Shown: positions 9,603 through 20,196, counted from the first letter of the stretch. The stretch: DNA of 64,000 nucleotides from CAZTZY01 sp964617765 (GCA_964617765.1 CAZTZY010000002.1:29126-93125), one strand, 5' to 3'. Translations and numbers: made by a program. The notes: generated from the letters alone by a model not told the origin.

Positions 9603-10919
9603 CTACTCTTCAAGGTTATTATTTTCGATGGGTCGTAGAGTGCTGCTGAGTACTCTGGTTGCCAACATTTTATCGATTCTTTTGCCATCCATATCGACAA
9701 TTTCCAATTGCCAGTCAACCAAATGAATAATATCACCTGTTTTGGGCATTTTACCGAGCAAAAACATGACCAACCCATTTAAAGTTTCATAACTCTTGCT
9801 GTCTTCTTCGGGCAATGCCTGCAATTTAAGACAATCTTTCAAATCAATAACTGACAGCAAACCATCCAGTAAAAACGAACCATCAGCACGCTGTATAACC
9901 ATCAAATCTTCATCAGGAGTAAATTCACCGGTAACAACATCCATTAAATCCTGCAAGGTAACGATACCTTTAAAGTCTCCATATTCATCAATCACGAAGA
10001 CCATTTGCGTGCCTGAAGAACGAAAATGCTCGATCAACTCCATTGCAGAAAGGCTTTCCGGCACATAATGACAAGGTTGGGCCAACCCCTCCAAATCTAT
10101 TAAATGCCCTGCTATAGACTCTGCCAATAACTGTTTTGAAGATATAATCCCGATTAATTCATCAACCGACTGTCTGCAAACAGGGAATCGTGAATGGGGT
10201 GATTGTACGACTTTTTGTAAATTCTCAGCCAACGACAGGGACACATCCAGAAACATCACATCAGAACGCGGTACCATTAGCGAAGCAATGGAACGTTCGT
10301 CCAGACGAAATACATTTTTCACCATGGCATGTTCACTATCTTCGATAGCACCAGAACTTGAACCCTCCTGTAACATGGCCTGTATATCTTCATGAGTCAC
10401 ATTATCATCAGCAGTATGTGACAAGCCAAATACTTGCATAAAAGCATGGGTTGAACCTGATAATAACCAGACAAACGGTTTGGTAATAATCGCCAGCATC
10501 AACATCGGCTTCGCAACCAGGCAGGCTATCGTTTCGGCATTCACTTGACCAATACGCTTTGGCACTAACTCGCCTATTACAATAGAAACGTACGTCACTG
10601 TAAGAACCACTAATGCAGTAGATACAATACCGCTAATCTCGGCAGTCATTCCCCTGCCATGCAACCACAGGGAAAAAGGTTCCGCCAGAATCGCTTCACC
10701 ATAAATACCGTTCAGGATACCAATCGAGGTAATACCAATTTGCACAGTCGACATAAACTGGGTGGGATTTTCAGCTAATTTAAGTGCAATATTGGCAGAT
10801 GATTTTCCGCGATGAGCCAAGGCAGTAAGCCGAGATTTTCGGGAAGTCACAATAGCAATTTCCGACATGGCAAAAATACCATTCAGAATGATCAACCCAA
10901 CCAAAACCAAAACTTCCAT
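9603..10919 (-). CDS. CNNM / HlyC-CorC family membrane protein
   Basis: A 438-residue protein with an N-terminal CNNM transmembrane domain (about 1-190), a CBS pair (about 205-330) and a C-terminal CorC_HlyC (transporter-associated) domain (about 345-425). Visible motifs are LNGIFAMSEIAIVTSRKSRL, TVQIGITSIGILNGIYGEA, MVPRSDVMFLDV, FVIDEYGDFKGIVTLQDLMD and DGLLSVIDL. Related proteins (YtfL/PaeA type) are linked to divalent cation or polyamine efflux in the inner membrane. The gene is divergent from the first NRPS gene, so the 189-base gap must hold both promoters. Confidence 0.88.
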   Translation of the reverse strand: MEVLVLVGLIILNGIFAMSEIAIVTSRKSRLTALAHRGKSSANIALKLAENPTQFMSTVQIGITSIGILNGIYGEAILAEPFSLWLHGRGMTAEISGIVSTALVVLTVTYVSIVIGELVPKRIGQVNAETIACLVAKPMLMLAIITKPFVWLLSGSTHAFMQVFGLSHTADDNVTHEDIQAMLQEGSSSGAIEDSEHAMVKNVFRLDERSIASLMVPRSDVMFLDVSLSLAENLQKVVQSPHSRFPVCRQSVDELIGIISSKQLLAESIAGHLIDLEGLAQPCHYVPESLSAMELIEHFRSSGTQMVFVIDEYGDFKGIVTLQDLMDVVTGEFTPDEDLMVIQRADGSFLLDGLLSVIDLKDCLKLQALPEEDSKSYETLNGLVMFLLGKMPKTGDIIHLVDWQLEIVDMDGKRIDKMLATRVLSSTLRPIENNNLEE

Positions 10920-11108
10920 ACATACTCATTTGTGTTATTCCGGAATACCGGATTATAAACAACCTTGGCGAGATTTAGTCAAAAACCTGCATTTTCAGAA
11001 TAAATAACACAGAAACAGGATATTAACATTCAAATATGATGCCGGCTTGATTATGCTTAGCCTTTATAAAAACAATAAAATTCAAGTCTTTAGGTAATTG
11101 TATTTTTA

Positions 11109-14100
11109 ATGAGCAATATCGATTTATCGCAATTTTTACGTAATTTATGGCAACAGGGCGTGGAATTCTGGCTCGAAGCCGACCAATTACGTTTTCGTGG
11201 CAATAAAAACCTGGTCATTGGTGATACCTTAAGCCTGTTGCGCGACAATAAACAAGCCATCCTGGATATTATCAAAACCAGTCCGCAAGCCTATACGGGT
11301 TTTCCATTGAGCCATGGCCAGCGTGGCATTTATTTGATGCAAAATCTGGCTCCTGAAAGCGCAGCCTATAACCTCGCCTGTCTATTGCAACTCGATAATG
11401 ATATTAACCTCGCTGTATTACAAAACAGCCTCGATTTTTTATTACAGCGCCATGCGCCCTTGCGCATGTCGATTCAAACCATTGATGGCCATCTGGCGCA
11501 ACAAGTCAGTTATTCCCTGCCTTCGATTCTCACCATCACTGAAGTAGAAAATCTCACTACAGAACAACTTCAGCAATGGGTCAATAAAGAAGCCGATAAG
11601 GCGTTCAATCTGGGCAATGAACCACTGATTCGCGCCAGGCTACTTATTAATCGTGCAGACTTGTCCTACCGCCTTCTATTAGTCGCGCATCACATTATTG
11701 CCGATTTCTGGGCAATGGATTTATTGGCAAAAGAATTAACCACTATTTATCAGGCCGGATTAACCGATAGCACACCCAATCTCCCGGATATCGGTAAGTT
11801 GTATAAGGATTTTGTCGTTCAAGAACGCCAATGGCTTGACAGTGAGCAAGGCCTGGCTGCAAAAAACTACTGGAATACAAAACTCAACCCATTGCCCGCA
11901 ACACTGGAATTACCTACCGACTATAAACGCCCGCAACACCAGAGCTTCAAGGGTGCAGAACATCGCTTTGAGCTGGGCATTGCATTAACTGCACAATTAA
12001 AAGAACAGGCAAAAAATGCCCATGTAACACCGTTCATCTGGGCATTAAGTGTCTTCCAGATATTATTACACCGTTATACCGGAGAAGATCGTATTACCAT
12101 TGGTTCGCCAATGGCATGTCGAATGCAGCATGATTTTCAACTGCTGGCCGGGCACTTTACCAACCCTGTTATTATCATGAGTGACTTTGGTAAAACTACC
12201 GCATTCAAGGAACTCATTGCCGACAATAAAGACCAGCTGCTGCAAGCGATGAAATATCAGGAATATCCATTACAATGCCTGATGGAGGATTTACATCCAC
12301 TACGTGACAATCCTTCAGCGCCGCTATTTAACGCCGTTATTTCCTGGAACCAGCTCATTGCCACGAACAAAAATAGTGATTCGGCATCACATCCAATGGT
12401 ACAGGAAATACTGTTAACCGAGCAGCGTGGTGCTATATATGATCTCGTACTTACGGGGTATGACCGGGGCAATAACATTGAACTGTCCTGGCGCTTTAAT
12501 ACCGATTTATTCAAACCTAGCAGTATCGAGCGCCTGAGCAACCATTTCTTGTTATTGCTGGAAAAAACATGCAGCAACAACAACTGCATTATAGGCCTAC
12601 TGGACTTTCGTACCCAGCAGGAAAAAGATGTTACCCTGTTTTTGAATAATACTAGCAGGGATATCGCCACCAACGAAAGTCTCGCCAGTCTATTCAGGAA
12701 TACTGCCCGCCAATATCCTGACTATATCGCTCTTAAAGACGGTGAAAAACACTATACCTATACCGAACTGGAAACCCGCTCCAACCAATTGGCGAATTAT
12801 CTGGTCAGTCAGGGCATAAAACCGAGTGACCATATTGCCTTATGTCTTTATCGATCACTCGATATGCTGACTGCAATCCTGGCATCACTGAAAATGGGTT
12901 GTACCTATATCCCAATTGATAGTTCATACCCTAATGATCGTATTGCCTATATGGCCATGCAATCTGAAGCGCCCTTGCTGATCAGTAGCAAGGCGCTGAC
13001 CGAAAAACTCTCGGATCTGGCCGTGCAGGCCCCCGGCACCGCCATACAACATGTTGAAGACATTAATATACTGCTTGACCCATACAGCCATGACTTCGCT
13101 CTTTACCAGGATGGCTATTGTGATGAAGATGATATCGCCTGTGTACTCTATACATCTGGCTCCACCGGAAAACCCAAAGGTGTAAAAACACCTCACCGGG
13201 CCATTATTCGCCTATGTACCAACACGAACCTTTTTACCTTTAAACCCGCTGATCGATTTTGTTATTTATCCAACATCTCCTTTGATGCCACCAACATCGA
13301 AATCTGGGGCAGCTTCCTGAATGGTGGATGCCTGTTAAAAATTGATAACGATACCTTATTAAACCCTAAGCTGTTCAGCGATTTTATTGAACGCGAAAAA
13401 CCGCAGGCGGCACTGATTACTACAGCCTTATTTAATGTATTTATCAGTTATAAACCCGATATATTCAGGCATTTCAACTACATATTTGTCGGTGGTGAAG
13501 CACTGGACATCAATCCGGTGCGCCGCTCTGTTGAACATGGCAAACCACAACACCTGCTGAACATTTATGGTCCAACTGAAAATGGCACCATCAGCACCAT
13601 CTACGACATCTTCGATGCCAACATCACGGATATCCCCATTGGTAAACCGATCAGCAATAGCCAGGTGTATGTACATGACAAATACGGCATACCCACACCG
13701 TTCAATGTTCAAGGTGAAATATTTGTGGGGGGAGACGGCATTTCAACTGGCTACCTGAAACAACCGGAATTAACTGCAGAAAAATTTACGGCCGACCCGT
13801 ACCGTGGCAAGGGTTTGTTATATGCCACCGGCGATTTGGGTTATTTCCGCGAAGATGGCGAACTGATGTATGCAGGCCGCCGGGATGACCAGGTAAAAAT
13901 TCGCGGCTACCGCATTGAACTTGGCGAAATTGAACAAACCTTATCACAGCATCCACATATCAACGAATGCTGTGTTCTGATTAATAAAGATGCCGGCATA
14001 GCCACTATTCATGCCTATTATTCCAGTGATATCCAGCTCGATAACGCTAGTATTAAATCATTTTTGCGCCAATCACTGCCGGAATTCATGATTCCATCAG

Positions 14101-17100
14101 CGACATTGCAAATGCCGGCAATGCCTATCAATCCCAATGGCAAGGTCGATAAAAAAGCACTGCCCGTCATCAAGCTGGAAAAACAGGCTGACTATACCGC
14201 GCCACGCAATAGTACCGAACAAACTATTGTGGCTATTTGGCAAACCCTGCTTAACCAGGACCACATCAGCATTTTTGATAACTTTTTTGAAATTGGCGGT
14301 CATTCACTATTAGCCATCAAAGTGGCTGGCGCACTGCAAGATGAATTACATACCGAAGTCAGCATGCGTATGTTGTTTGAACACCCGACCATTGCCGATT
14401 TAGCGCAAGTGATCTCTGAATCGCATACCGAGGCATTACCCGCCATCAGTATGACTACCGATAAAAAGAACATTCTCGCTGCATTAAGCCAGCAACGTTT
14501 ATGGTTCCTGCAGCAGCTGAATCCGGCTTCTACTGCCTATAACATGCCCGTTGCGCTGCGTATTGTTAAATCCATCGAACCTGCACATATTGAACAATGC
14601 CTGAAAACGCTAATCCAGCGCCATGAATCCCTGCGTACCAACTTTAGGGATAACAATGGCATCGCCTTTTTACAGGTTAACACGATAAATGACTGGGCTT
14701 TACCGCTTGTCGACCTGAGCCATTTGCCATCCGACGAAGCCGAACCGCAGGCTGAACAACTGCTGGGTCAACTCGCCCATCACTGTTTTGACCTCGCTAA
14801 TGAACTATTATTTCGCGCGCTGTTAATTCGTCTTTCCGCTAACGAACATATTTTGGCATTCTGTTTACATCATATTATTGCTGATGGTTTATCCATTGAT
14901 ATTCTGCTCGGTGAACTTGCACAATTATGGCAACAACCATCTCATGCTTTACCTGCGCTGGCTATCGACTATTCCGATTTTAGCGCCTGGCAACACCAAT
15001 GGCTGAAAGGCGAAAAACGGAATACCCAGTTACTCTATTGGCAACAAGCATTAGCAGGCGCGCCTACCCTGCTGAATTTGCCCACTGATAAACCGCGCCC
15101 CGCTGTACTGGGTCATGAAGGCGCAGAATTCCAGTTTACTATTCCGGCACTCACTGCGAATAAACTTAAGGCACTCAGCCAGCACAATGGCGCCACATTG
15201 TTCATGACTTTACTCGCGGCATATAGCCTGTTGCTTTCGCGCTACAGCCAGCAAAATACTATTTGTATCGGATTCCCTATTGCAGGACGCACACAGAATT
15301 CAACGGAACCGTTAGTTGGCCTGTTTGTGAACAACCTCATTGCACGTTGTAACCTTGAGCAAAACATCAGCATCAACGACTACATCCAGCAGATTAAACA
15401 GACAACCATTAACGCTTATGCACATCAGGATCTTCCATTTGACATTATTATTGATGCCCTGAAAATCGAACGTTCGCTAAGCTATATTCCATTTTTACAA
15501 GCGTCATTTTCACTCGAAAACAGCCATTTCGCTGACAAGATCGCCCATACCATGGGTACTGATGTGCGTAATGAACCTCTCGACTGGCATGTTGCCAAAT
15601 ACGATATTCACCTGTCATGTTTTGAAACCAGCAATCATCACCTGACCGCGACAATAGATTATAATACTGAATTGTTTGCGGCCGAGACCATAGAAAAAAT
15701 CAGCAGGCATTATCTGGCATTACTGCAGGCCATGGTAGAAAGCCCGTCTACGCTGATTGATGACGTGCATTTTCTTTCCGACCTGGAATACCAGCAGCAA
15801 ATGGATTTCAGTAACGGCTGGAATGCCACGCATTTTGAATATCCACCGGCTGAAAGCCTGCATGAATTATTTGAAGCACAAGCAAGCTCCACACCTAACG
15901 CCATCGCATTGCTTGATGACAACGAACAACTGAGTTATCAACAACTGAACGAAGCAGCCAACCAACTGGCACATCACCTGATTAGCCTGGGCGTAACGCG
16001 TAACCAGCCAGTGGCTGTTTGCCTTGATCGCAGCGTGCATCTCTCCATTACACTCCTGGCCATTCTTAAAGCCGGTGGGGCGTATGTGCCATTGACGACC
16101 GACATCCCCGTTAACCGCATTGCCTTTATTTGCAACGATACCCAGGCCCGTATTTTTATCTGCAGCAAACAACTCGACATAACGGATATTGCCATCACTG
16201 CGACACGAATCAATATCGAGGATAACTCGCCATGGCTTCAACAAGTTATCACCAATCCAGCAGTAGGCATTCACAAGGAAGACCTGTTTAACATTATTTA
16301 TACCTCCGGCTCTACCGGCAACCCCAAAGGTGTCATGGTGCCCCATCGCGGCATCATCAATCGCCTGCGCTGGATGCAACATGCTTACCCGATTGGACTG
16401 CAAGATAAAGTGTTACAAAAAACGCCGTTTAACTTCGACGTCTCGGTATGGGAATTGTTCTGGCCACTACTGCAAGGCAGTGAATTGATTTTTGCCAAAC
16501 CTGATGGCCATAAAGATCCTGAATACCTGCGCAACTGTATCAGGCAACACGGCATTACCACGCTGCACTTTGTACCTTCCATGTTAGGTGCATTCTTGCA
16601 AACACCCGATATCAACCAGTGCTCTAGCCTGAAAAAGGTATTTACTTCCGGTGAAGCGCTGCAATTAACCCATAGCGAAACCTTCTTTCAACGCTTGCCA
16701 CAGGCGGGTTTGTTCAACCTTTATGGGCCTACCGAAGCCTCTATCGACGTATCATTTTACAACTGCACACCGGCCGAAACACACTCATCGATAGCCATCG
16801 GCAAACCGATACACAACACCCAATTACATATTCTCGACAAAAACCTGAATATATTACCCATTGGTGTTGCCGGCGATTTATATATCGGCGGTGAAGGCCT
16901 GACGTTAGGCTACTGGAACCAGCAGGAATTGACGCGCAACACTTTTATCGATAATCCATGGTTTACCCAAGGCCATCCCAGTAAATATCTGTATAAAACC
17001 GGAGATGTTGCGCGTTATCGCAGCGATGGCAATATAGAATATCTGGGGCGTAGCGATCACCAGATAAAAATTCGTGGCTTGCGCGTAGAACTGGGTGAAA

Positions 17101-17678
17101 TAGAAGCGGCTTTAGGCAAACAGACTGGCATCAAGGAATGTACGGTTATCCTTAAACAAACTGACCCGGCAAACCAACGTTTGATCGCCTATCTGCTGTC
17201 GGATATCCCCGATCTTGACACAACAGCGCTAACACAATCACTTAAAACCACACTGCCAGAATATATGATCCCTTCGGCTTTTGTCGTATTAACGCAATGG
17301 CCCCTTTCTGCCAATGGCAAGATAGATCGCAAACTTTTGCCTGAACCTGCATTCCATCCTGAAGATCATTACCAGGCACCGCGCAATGATACCGAGCAAA
17401 TACTGGTCGATATCTGGGCTAATCTGTTAGGCGTGGAAAAAATTGGCATTCATGACAACTTTTTCGAGCTTGGTGGGCATTCCCTGTTAGCAACGCAAAT
17501 GGCTTCGCGTATACGCACTGCACTAACCTGCACACTCGAACTGAAAGCGATTTTTGAATACCCGACGATTGCCGAACTCGCCGTGCACTTGCTAGAGCAG
17601 GAAATACAAGCACTGGATATGGATGATGCCACTTTATTGGCACTGTTAAACGATCTGGAAAATGAAAAATCATTGTAG
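11109..17678 (+). CDS. Two-module NRPS with TubC-type docking domain (dock-C-A-PCP-C-A-PCP)
   Basis: This 2189-residue synthetase has a TubC-type N-terminal docking domain (1-55), C1 (about 60-495, HH at 194-195), A1 (about 520-1015), PCP1 (Ser 1066), C2 (about 1120-1545, HH at 1254-1255), A2 (about 1580-2075) and PCP2 (Ser 2125). C1 reads HHIIADFW, with F in place of the usual G after Asp. The A1 code read by hand against GrsA is DAILFGITI, unassigned but hydrophobic. A2 reads DVWHFSLID (Asp at 1777), matching the serine code of EntF. There is no epimerase or thioesterase. The C-terminal helix DATLLALLNDLENEKSL fits a helical docking tail for the next NRPS. It is likely the acceptor of the FAAL-ACP acyl group. 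Confidence 0.93.
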   Translation: MSNIDLSQFLRNLWQQGVEFWLEADQLRFRGNKNLVIGDTLSLLRDNKQAILDIIKTSPQAYTGFPLSHGQRGIYLMQNLAPESAAYNLACLLQLDNDINLAVLQNSLDFLLQRHAPLRMSIQTIDGHLAQQVSYSLPSILTITEVENLTTEQLQQWVNKEADKAFNLGNEPLIRARLLINRADLSYRLLLVAHHIIADFWAMDLLAKELTTIYQAGLTDSTPNLPDIGKLYKDFVVQERQWLDSEQGLAAKNYWNTKLNPLPATLELPTDYKRPQHQSFKGAEHRFELGIALTAQLKEQAKNAHVTPFIWALSVFQILLHRYTGEDRITIGSPMACRMQHDFQLLAGHFTNPVIIMSDFGKTTAFKELIADNKDQLLQAMKYQEYPLQCLMEDLHPLRDNPSAPLFNAVISWNQLIATNKNSDSASHPMVQEILLTEQRGAIYDLVLTGYDRGNNIELSWRFNTDLFKPSSIERLSNHFLLLLEKTCSNNNCIIGLLDFRTQQEKDVTLFLNNTSRDIATNESLASLFRNTARQYPDYIALKDGEKHYTYTELETRSNQLANYLVSQGIKPSDHIALCLYRSLDMLTAILASLKMGCTYIPIDSSYPNDRIAYMAMQSEAPLLISSKALTEKLSDLAVQAPGTAIQHVEDINILLDPYSHDFALYQDGYCDEDDIACVLYTSGSTGKPKGVKTPHRAIIRLCTNTNLFTFKPADRFCYLSNISFDATNIEIWGSFLNGGCLLKIDNDTLLNPKLFSDFIEREKPQAALITTALFNVFISYKPDIFRHFNYIFVGGEALDINPVRRSVEHGKPQHLLNIYGPTENGTISTIYDIFDANITDIPIGKPISNSQVYVHDKYGIPTPFNVQGEIFVGGDGISTGYLKQPELTAEKFTADPYRGKGLLYATGDLGYFREDGELMYAGRRDDQVKIRGYRIELGEIEQTLSQHPHINECCVLINKDAGIATIHAYYSSDIQLDNASIKSFLRQSLPEFMIPSATLQMPAMPINPNGKVDKKALPVIKLEKQADYTAPRNSTEQTIVAIWQTLLNQDHISIFDNFFEIGGHSLLAIKVAGALQDELHTEVSMRMLFEHPTIADLAQVISESHTEALPAISMTTDKKNILAALSQQRLWFLQQLNPASTAYNMPVALRIVKSIEPAHIEQCLKTLIQRHESLRTNFRDNNGIAFLQVNTINDWALPLVDLSHLPSDEAEPQAEQLLGQLAHHCFDLANELLFRALLIRLSANEHILAFCLHHIIADGLSIDILLGELAQLWQQPSHALPALAIDYSDFSAWQHQWLKGEKRNTQLLYWQQALAGAPTLLNLPTDKPRPAVLGHEGAEFQFTIPALTANKLKALSQHNGATLFMTLLAAYSLLLSRYSQQNTICIGFPIAGRTQNSTEPLVGLFVNNLIARCNLEQNISINDYIQQIKQTTINAYAHQDLPFDIIIDALKIERSLSYIPFLQASFSLENSHFADKIAHTMGTDVRNEPLDWHVAKYDIHLSCFETSNHHLTATIDYNTELFAAETIEKISRHYLALLQAMVESPSTLIDDVHFLSDLEYQQQMDFSNGWNATHFEYPPAESLHELFEAQASSTPNAIALLDDNEQLSYQQLNEAANQLAHHLISLGVTRNQPVAVCLDRSVHLSITLLAILKAGGAYVPLTTDIPVNRIAFICNDTQARIFICSKQLDITDIAITATRINIEDNSPWLQQVITNPAVGIHKEDLFNIIYTSGSTGNPKGVMVPHRGIINRLRWMQHAYPIGLQDKVLQKTPFNFDVSVWELFWPLLQGSELIFAKPDGHKDPEYLRNCIRQHGITTLHFVPSMLGAFLQTPDINQCSSLKKVFTSGEALQLTHSETFFQRLPQAGLFNLYGPTEASIDVSFYNCTPAETHSSIAIGKPIHNTQLHILDKNLNILPIGVAGDLYIGGEGLTLGYWNQQELTRNTFIDNPWFTQGHPSKYLYKTGDVARYRSDGNIEYLGRSDHQIKIRGLRVELGEIEAALGKQTGIKECTVILKQTDPANQRLIAYLLSDIPDLDTTALTQSLKTTLPEYMIPSAFVVLTQWPLSANGKIDRKLLPEPAFHPEDHYQAPRNDTEQILVDIWANLLGVEKIGIHDNFFELGGHSLLATQMASRIRTALTCTLELKAIFEYPTIAELAVHLLEQEIQALDMDDATLLALLNDLENEKSL

Positions 17679-17858
17679 CGGAGCAACTCATTCGCCACTT
17701 TAATTGCCATCAACGCATTCCATAGTTTGGCCGCGCATGAATGGTGCCGCGAAGATGTCCTTTTTGAGTGAATATTACCGATATTTAACCCGACCACTCC
17801 AGAGTATTTTTCGCAACTTCAACTACACTCATAGTCTTGAACGGAAAAAGGATTTAAA

Positions 17859-19250
17859 ATGGAACCGATTCTCAGACTCATTAATACCTTTGCCACGCCT
17901 CAATTTGGCCATTTACCGGGCGATACGCTCTATAAAGCCCGCTTGCTTATTGGACTTACATTCTCCCTGATCGCCACCAGTTTTTTCATGATGGCTTTTT
18001 TCTCGTTTGCCCCGGCACTCTCAATAACAGCGCGACTGGTTGGCATTATTCCCAGCATTTTAATGGGACTGTGTTTTGCGGGAGTATTATGGGTACTGCA
18101 ACACAAAGGCGAATTTGTGCGTTGTGCACACGCCATTATTGCGGTGACATTTTTGTCTATTGCCGCAGGCAACTACATGACCGGCGGACCCGTCATCACC
18201 CCTTCAGGCACTATGTTATTCATTCCGGTATTTATGGCTTATTGTTTGCTGGATATCAAGGATGGCTTTATCTGGGGATCGATTATTTTACTTTTCAACC
18301 TTATCGGTACACTGATGTATTTTAATGGTTACGAATTTCCGACCGTGATCAAACCAGAAATGCTGGATATCACCCGCTCTTTTAACTGGTTTGCAGCTTT
18401 TATTATTCTGCTTTCACTCCTGCTGTTATATGTTTCCATTAACAATCACCTTAAACAGGAACGTGATATTGAGCGAGATCGTTATAAACATGTCGCCAAG
18501 GTAGCCGCGGAAAGTACCTACATTAACGAAACCACCGTAGCACTGGAAAAATCCGGCAAAGACTTGTTCAATGCCTCATTACAACAAAAAACCGCCATAG
18601 AACAATTATCCACGACTGCCGAACAATTAGGCGCAACTGCTGCACAAAACAGAACACTGGCTGCGTCCGCCATGCAATCTATACAGGATACTGAAAAAAA
18701 CCTGAATATCAGTTTCGCAGACATCATGCAAATGGTTGCAACCATGGATGAAGTACAAAAATCCAGCGAAGAAATAAAAATCATTAATACCGTGATCGAT
18801 GATATTGCCTACCAGACTAACATGCTTTCACTGAATGCGATGATTGAAGCTTCCCGTGCCGGCGATGGCAATGGTGGATTCAAGGTGGTGGCTGTTGAAG
18901 TGAAAAAACTGTCGGAACGATCAGCGAAAGCCGCAGAAAATATTAACAAGCTACTCGAGCGCAATTTTCACTCCGTTAAAAAAGGATCTGCACTCTCCAT
19001 TACCATGCAAAAGCGTTTTAAAGAGATTACTGAAAACGTAAAACCGGTCACCCACTCCATACAAAATGTATCCGATGCCAGCCATGAACAACATGAGGCT
19101 ATTCTACAAATCATGCAGGGGCTTCTGGATATTGACCGGGCTATCGAAAACAATCAGGCACTTTCAAAAGCATCATCAGTCATGGCAGAAAAATTAAAAA
19201 AGAATTCCGCATCCATGCAAGATGCCCTGGCCACCTTGCAAAATAGCTAA
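17859..19250 (+). CDS. Membrane methyl-accepting chemotaxis-like protein
   Basis: A 463-residue protein with an N-terminal membrane region of about six helices (about 28-205) and a cytoplasmic MCP signalling domain (about 230-463). The hairpin tip reads IDDIAYQTNMLSLNAMIEAS then RAGDGNGGFKVVAVEVKKLS, the canonical receptor tip with small substitutions. There is no large periplasmic ligand domain and no HAMP domain that I can see. The domain resembles receptors that signal through CheA, but no che genes are nearby. It lies 180 bases after the first NRPS gene, between two parts of the lipopeptide locus. The ATG follows AAAAAGGA. Confidence 0.85.
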   Translation: MEPILRLINTFATPQFGHLPGDTLYKARLLIGLTFSLIATSFFMMAFFSFAPALSITARLVGIIPSILMGLCFAGVLWVLQHKGEFVRCAHAIIAVTFLSIAAGNYMTGGPVITPSGTMLFIPVFMAYCLLDIKDGFIWGSIILLFNLIGTLMYFNGYEFPTVIKPEMLDITRSFNWFAAFIILLSLLLLYVSINNHLKQERDIERDRYKHVAKVAAESTYINETTVALEKSGKDLFNASLQQKTAIEQLSTTAEQLGATAAQNRTLAASAMQSIQDTEKNLNISFADIMQMVATMDEVQKSSEEIKIINTVIDDIAYQTNMLSLNAMIEASRAGDGNGGFKVVAVEVKKLSERSAKAAENINKLLERNFHSVKKGSALSITMQKRFKEITENVKPVTHSIQNVSDASHEQHEAILQIMQGLLDIDRAIENNQALSKASSVMAEKLKKNSASMQDALATLQNS

Positions 19251-19258
19251 CATCTTAC

Positions 19259-19288
19259 TGTACAGACGTTGCATGCAACGTCTGTACA
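19259..19288. repeat. Perfect 30-base palindrome between convergent genes
   Basis: The two 15-base halves are perfect reverse complements (first half TGTACAGACGTTGCA). The palindrome sits in the 46-base gap between the stops of the chemoreceptor-like gene and the LLM gene. It is followed by an AT-rich stretch and could act as a bidirectional terminator. The core AGACGTTGCATGCAACGTCT resembles a dispersed palindromic repeat seen in many bacteria. Confidence 0.75.
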
Positions 19289-19296
19289 TTTAAAAA

Positions 19297-20196
19297 CTAA
19301 GCTTTAACTGCCACTACCCGCGCCAAAAATTCATCCAGCTGATCCACATCCTGAATAAACGGCGCAATCTCGAACTCAATGACGGTAGCACCGGCTTCAG
19401 CCAATTCATAAGCCGCATCCACACCCCGTTGCCAGTCAGCTTTGCCTGTGCCCTTGCTAAAATCCATCTGTGTATGCGCCCTTACCTGTAATTCCGCAGG
19501 ATCACGACCAGCCTTATCAAAGGCTTCACTAATCACCTCACAGCCCTGACGTACAAACTCAGGCGTGGTTTTAATCGGAATCCAGCCTTCGCCAAATTGC
19601 GCAATACGCTTTGCCTGTATCGGCGAGGGTGCTACGCCAAACCATATCGGTATATTTTTTTGTACAGGGAAAGGCTTGCTGTATAAACGCTCGAACTTTA
19701 CGCTGCTGTTATTCACACTCACCGGCGCCTCACGCCACAACGCTTTAATGGCTTCCAGCTGGTCATCGAGCAACTTCCAGCGATTGTCAAAATCCAGCCC
19801 TTGCGCTGTATATTCTTCAGGTTGCCAACCCACACCTACGCCGAGATCAATACGGCCATGACTTAACTGATCCAGCGTAGCAATCTGCTTCGCCAGTAAA
19901 GTGGCCGGCCGCAAAGGAGAAATCAGCACGCCCGTCGCCAGGCGAATACGCGAAGTGACCGAAGCCATGGCTGCCATCATGGTAATCGGCTCAAACCACG
20001 GATATTCCGGCGGCATCGGGAAAGTACCAAAAGGATATCGATCGGTACGTTCACTCATGATCACATGATCGGTCAATACAATCTGGTCTATACCGGCTTT
20101 ATCCGCAGCTTGAGCCAGCGTGACAATGCTAGCTGGAGAACCGCCAAACAAATCCTGCGCACCAATCGTGCCCAGCGCAATCTTGAATTGAGCCAT
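19297..20196 (-). CDS. LLM-class flavin-dependent oxidoreductase
   Basis: A 299-residue luciferase-like protein. It shows IDQIVLTDHVIMSERTDRYP, SRIRLATGVLISPLRPATLL and LDQLSHGRIDLGVGVGWQPE, the last being the conserved flavin-site segment (about residues 131-145). This is the group usually annotated TIGR03619. It lies 48 bases downstream of a SnoaL-like gene on the same strand, so the two form a small operon placed between the NRPS genes. It may be a tailoring oxidase or an unrelated degradative enzyme; the sequence does not decide. It is the third LLM enzyme in the window. Confidence 0.82.
   Translation of the reverse strand: MAQFKIALGTIGAQDLFGGSPASIVTLAQAADKAGIDQIVLTDHVIMSERTDRYPFGTFPMPPEYPWFEPITMMAAMASVTSRIRLATGVLISPLRPATLLAKQIATLDQLSHGRIDLGVGVGWQPEEYTAQGLDFDNRWKLLDDQLEAIKALWREAPVSVNNSSVKFERLYSKPFPVQKNIPIWFGVAPSPIQAKRIAQFGEGWIPIKTTPEFVRQGCEVISEAFDKAGRDPAELQVRAHTQMDFSKGTGKADWQRGVDAAYELAEAGATVIEFEIAPFIQDVDQLDEFLARVVAVKA

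Noticed and set aside
17704..17970. 88-residue open frame before the chemoreceptor gene
   Set aside because: It overlaps the receptor start in another frame, and has no ribosome site or recognisable domain.
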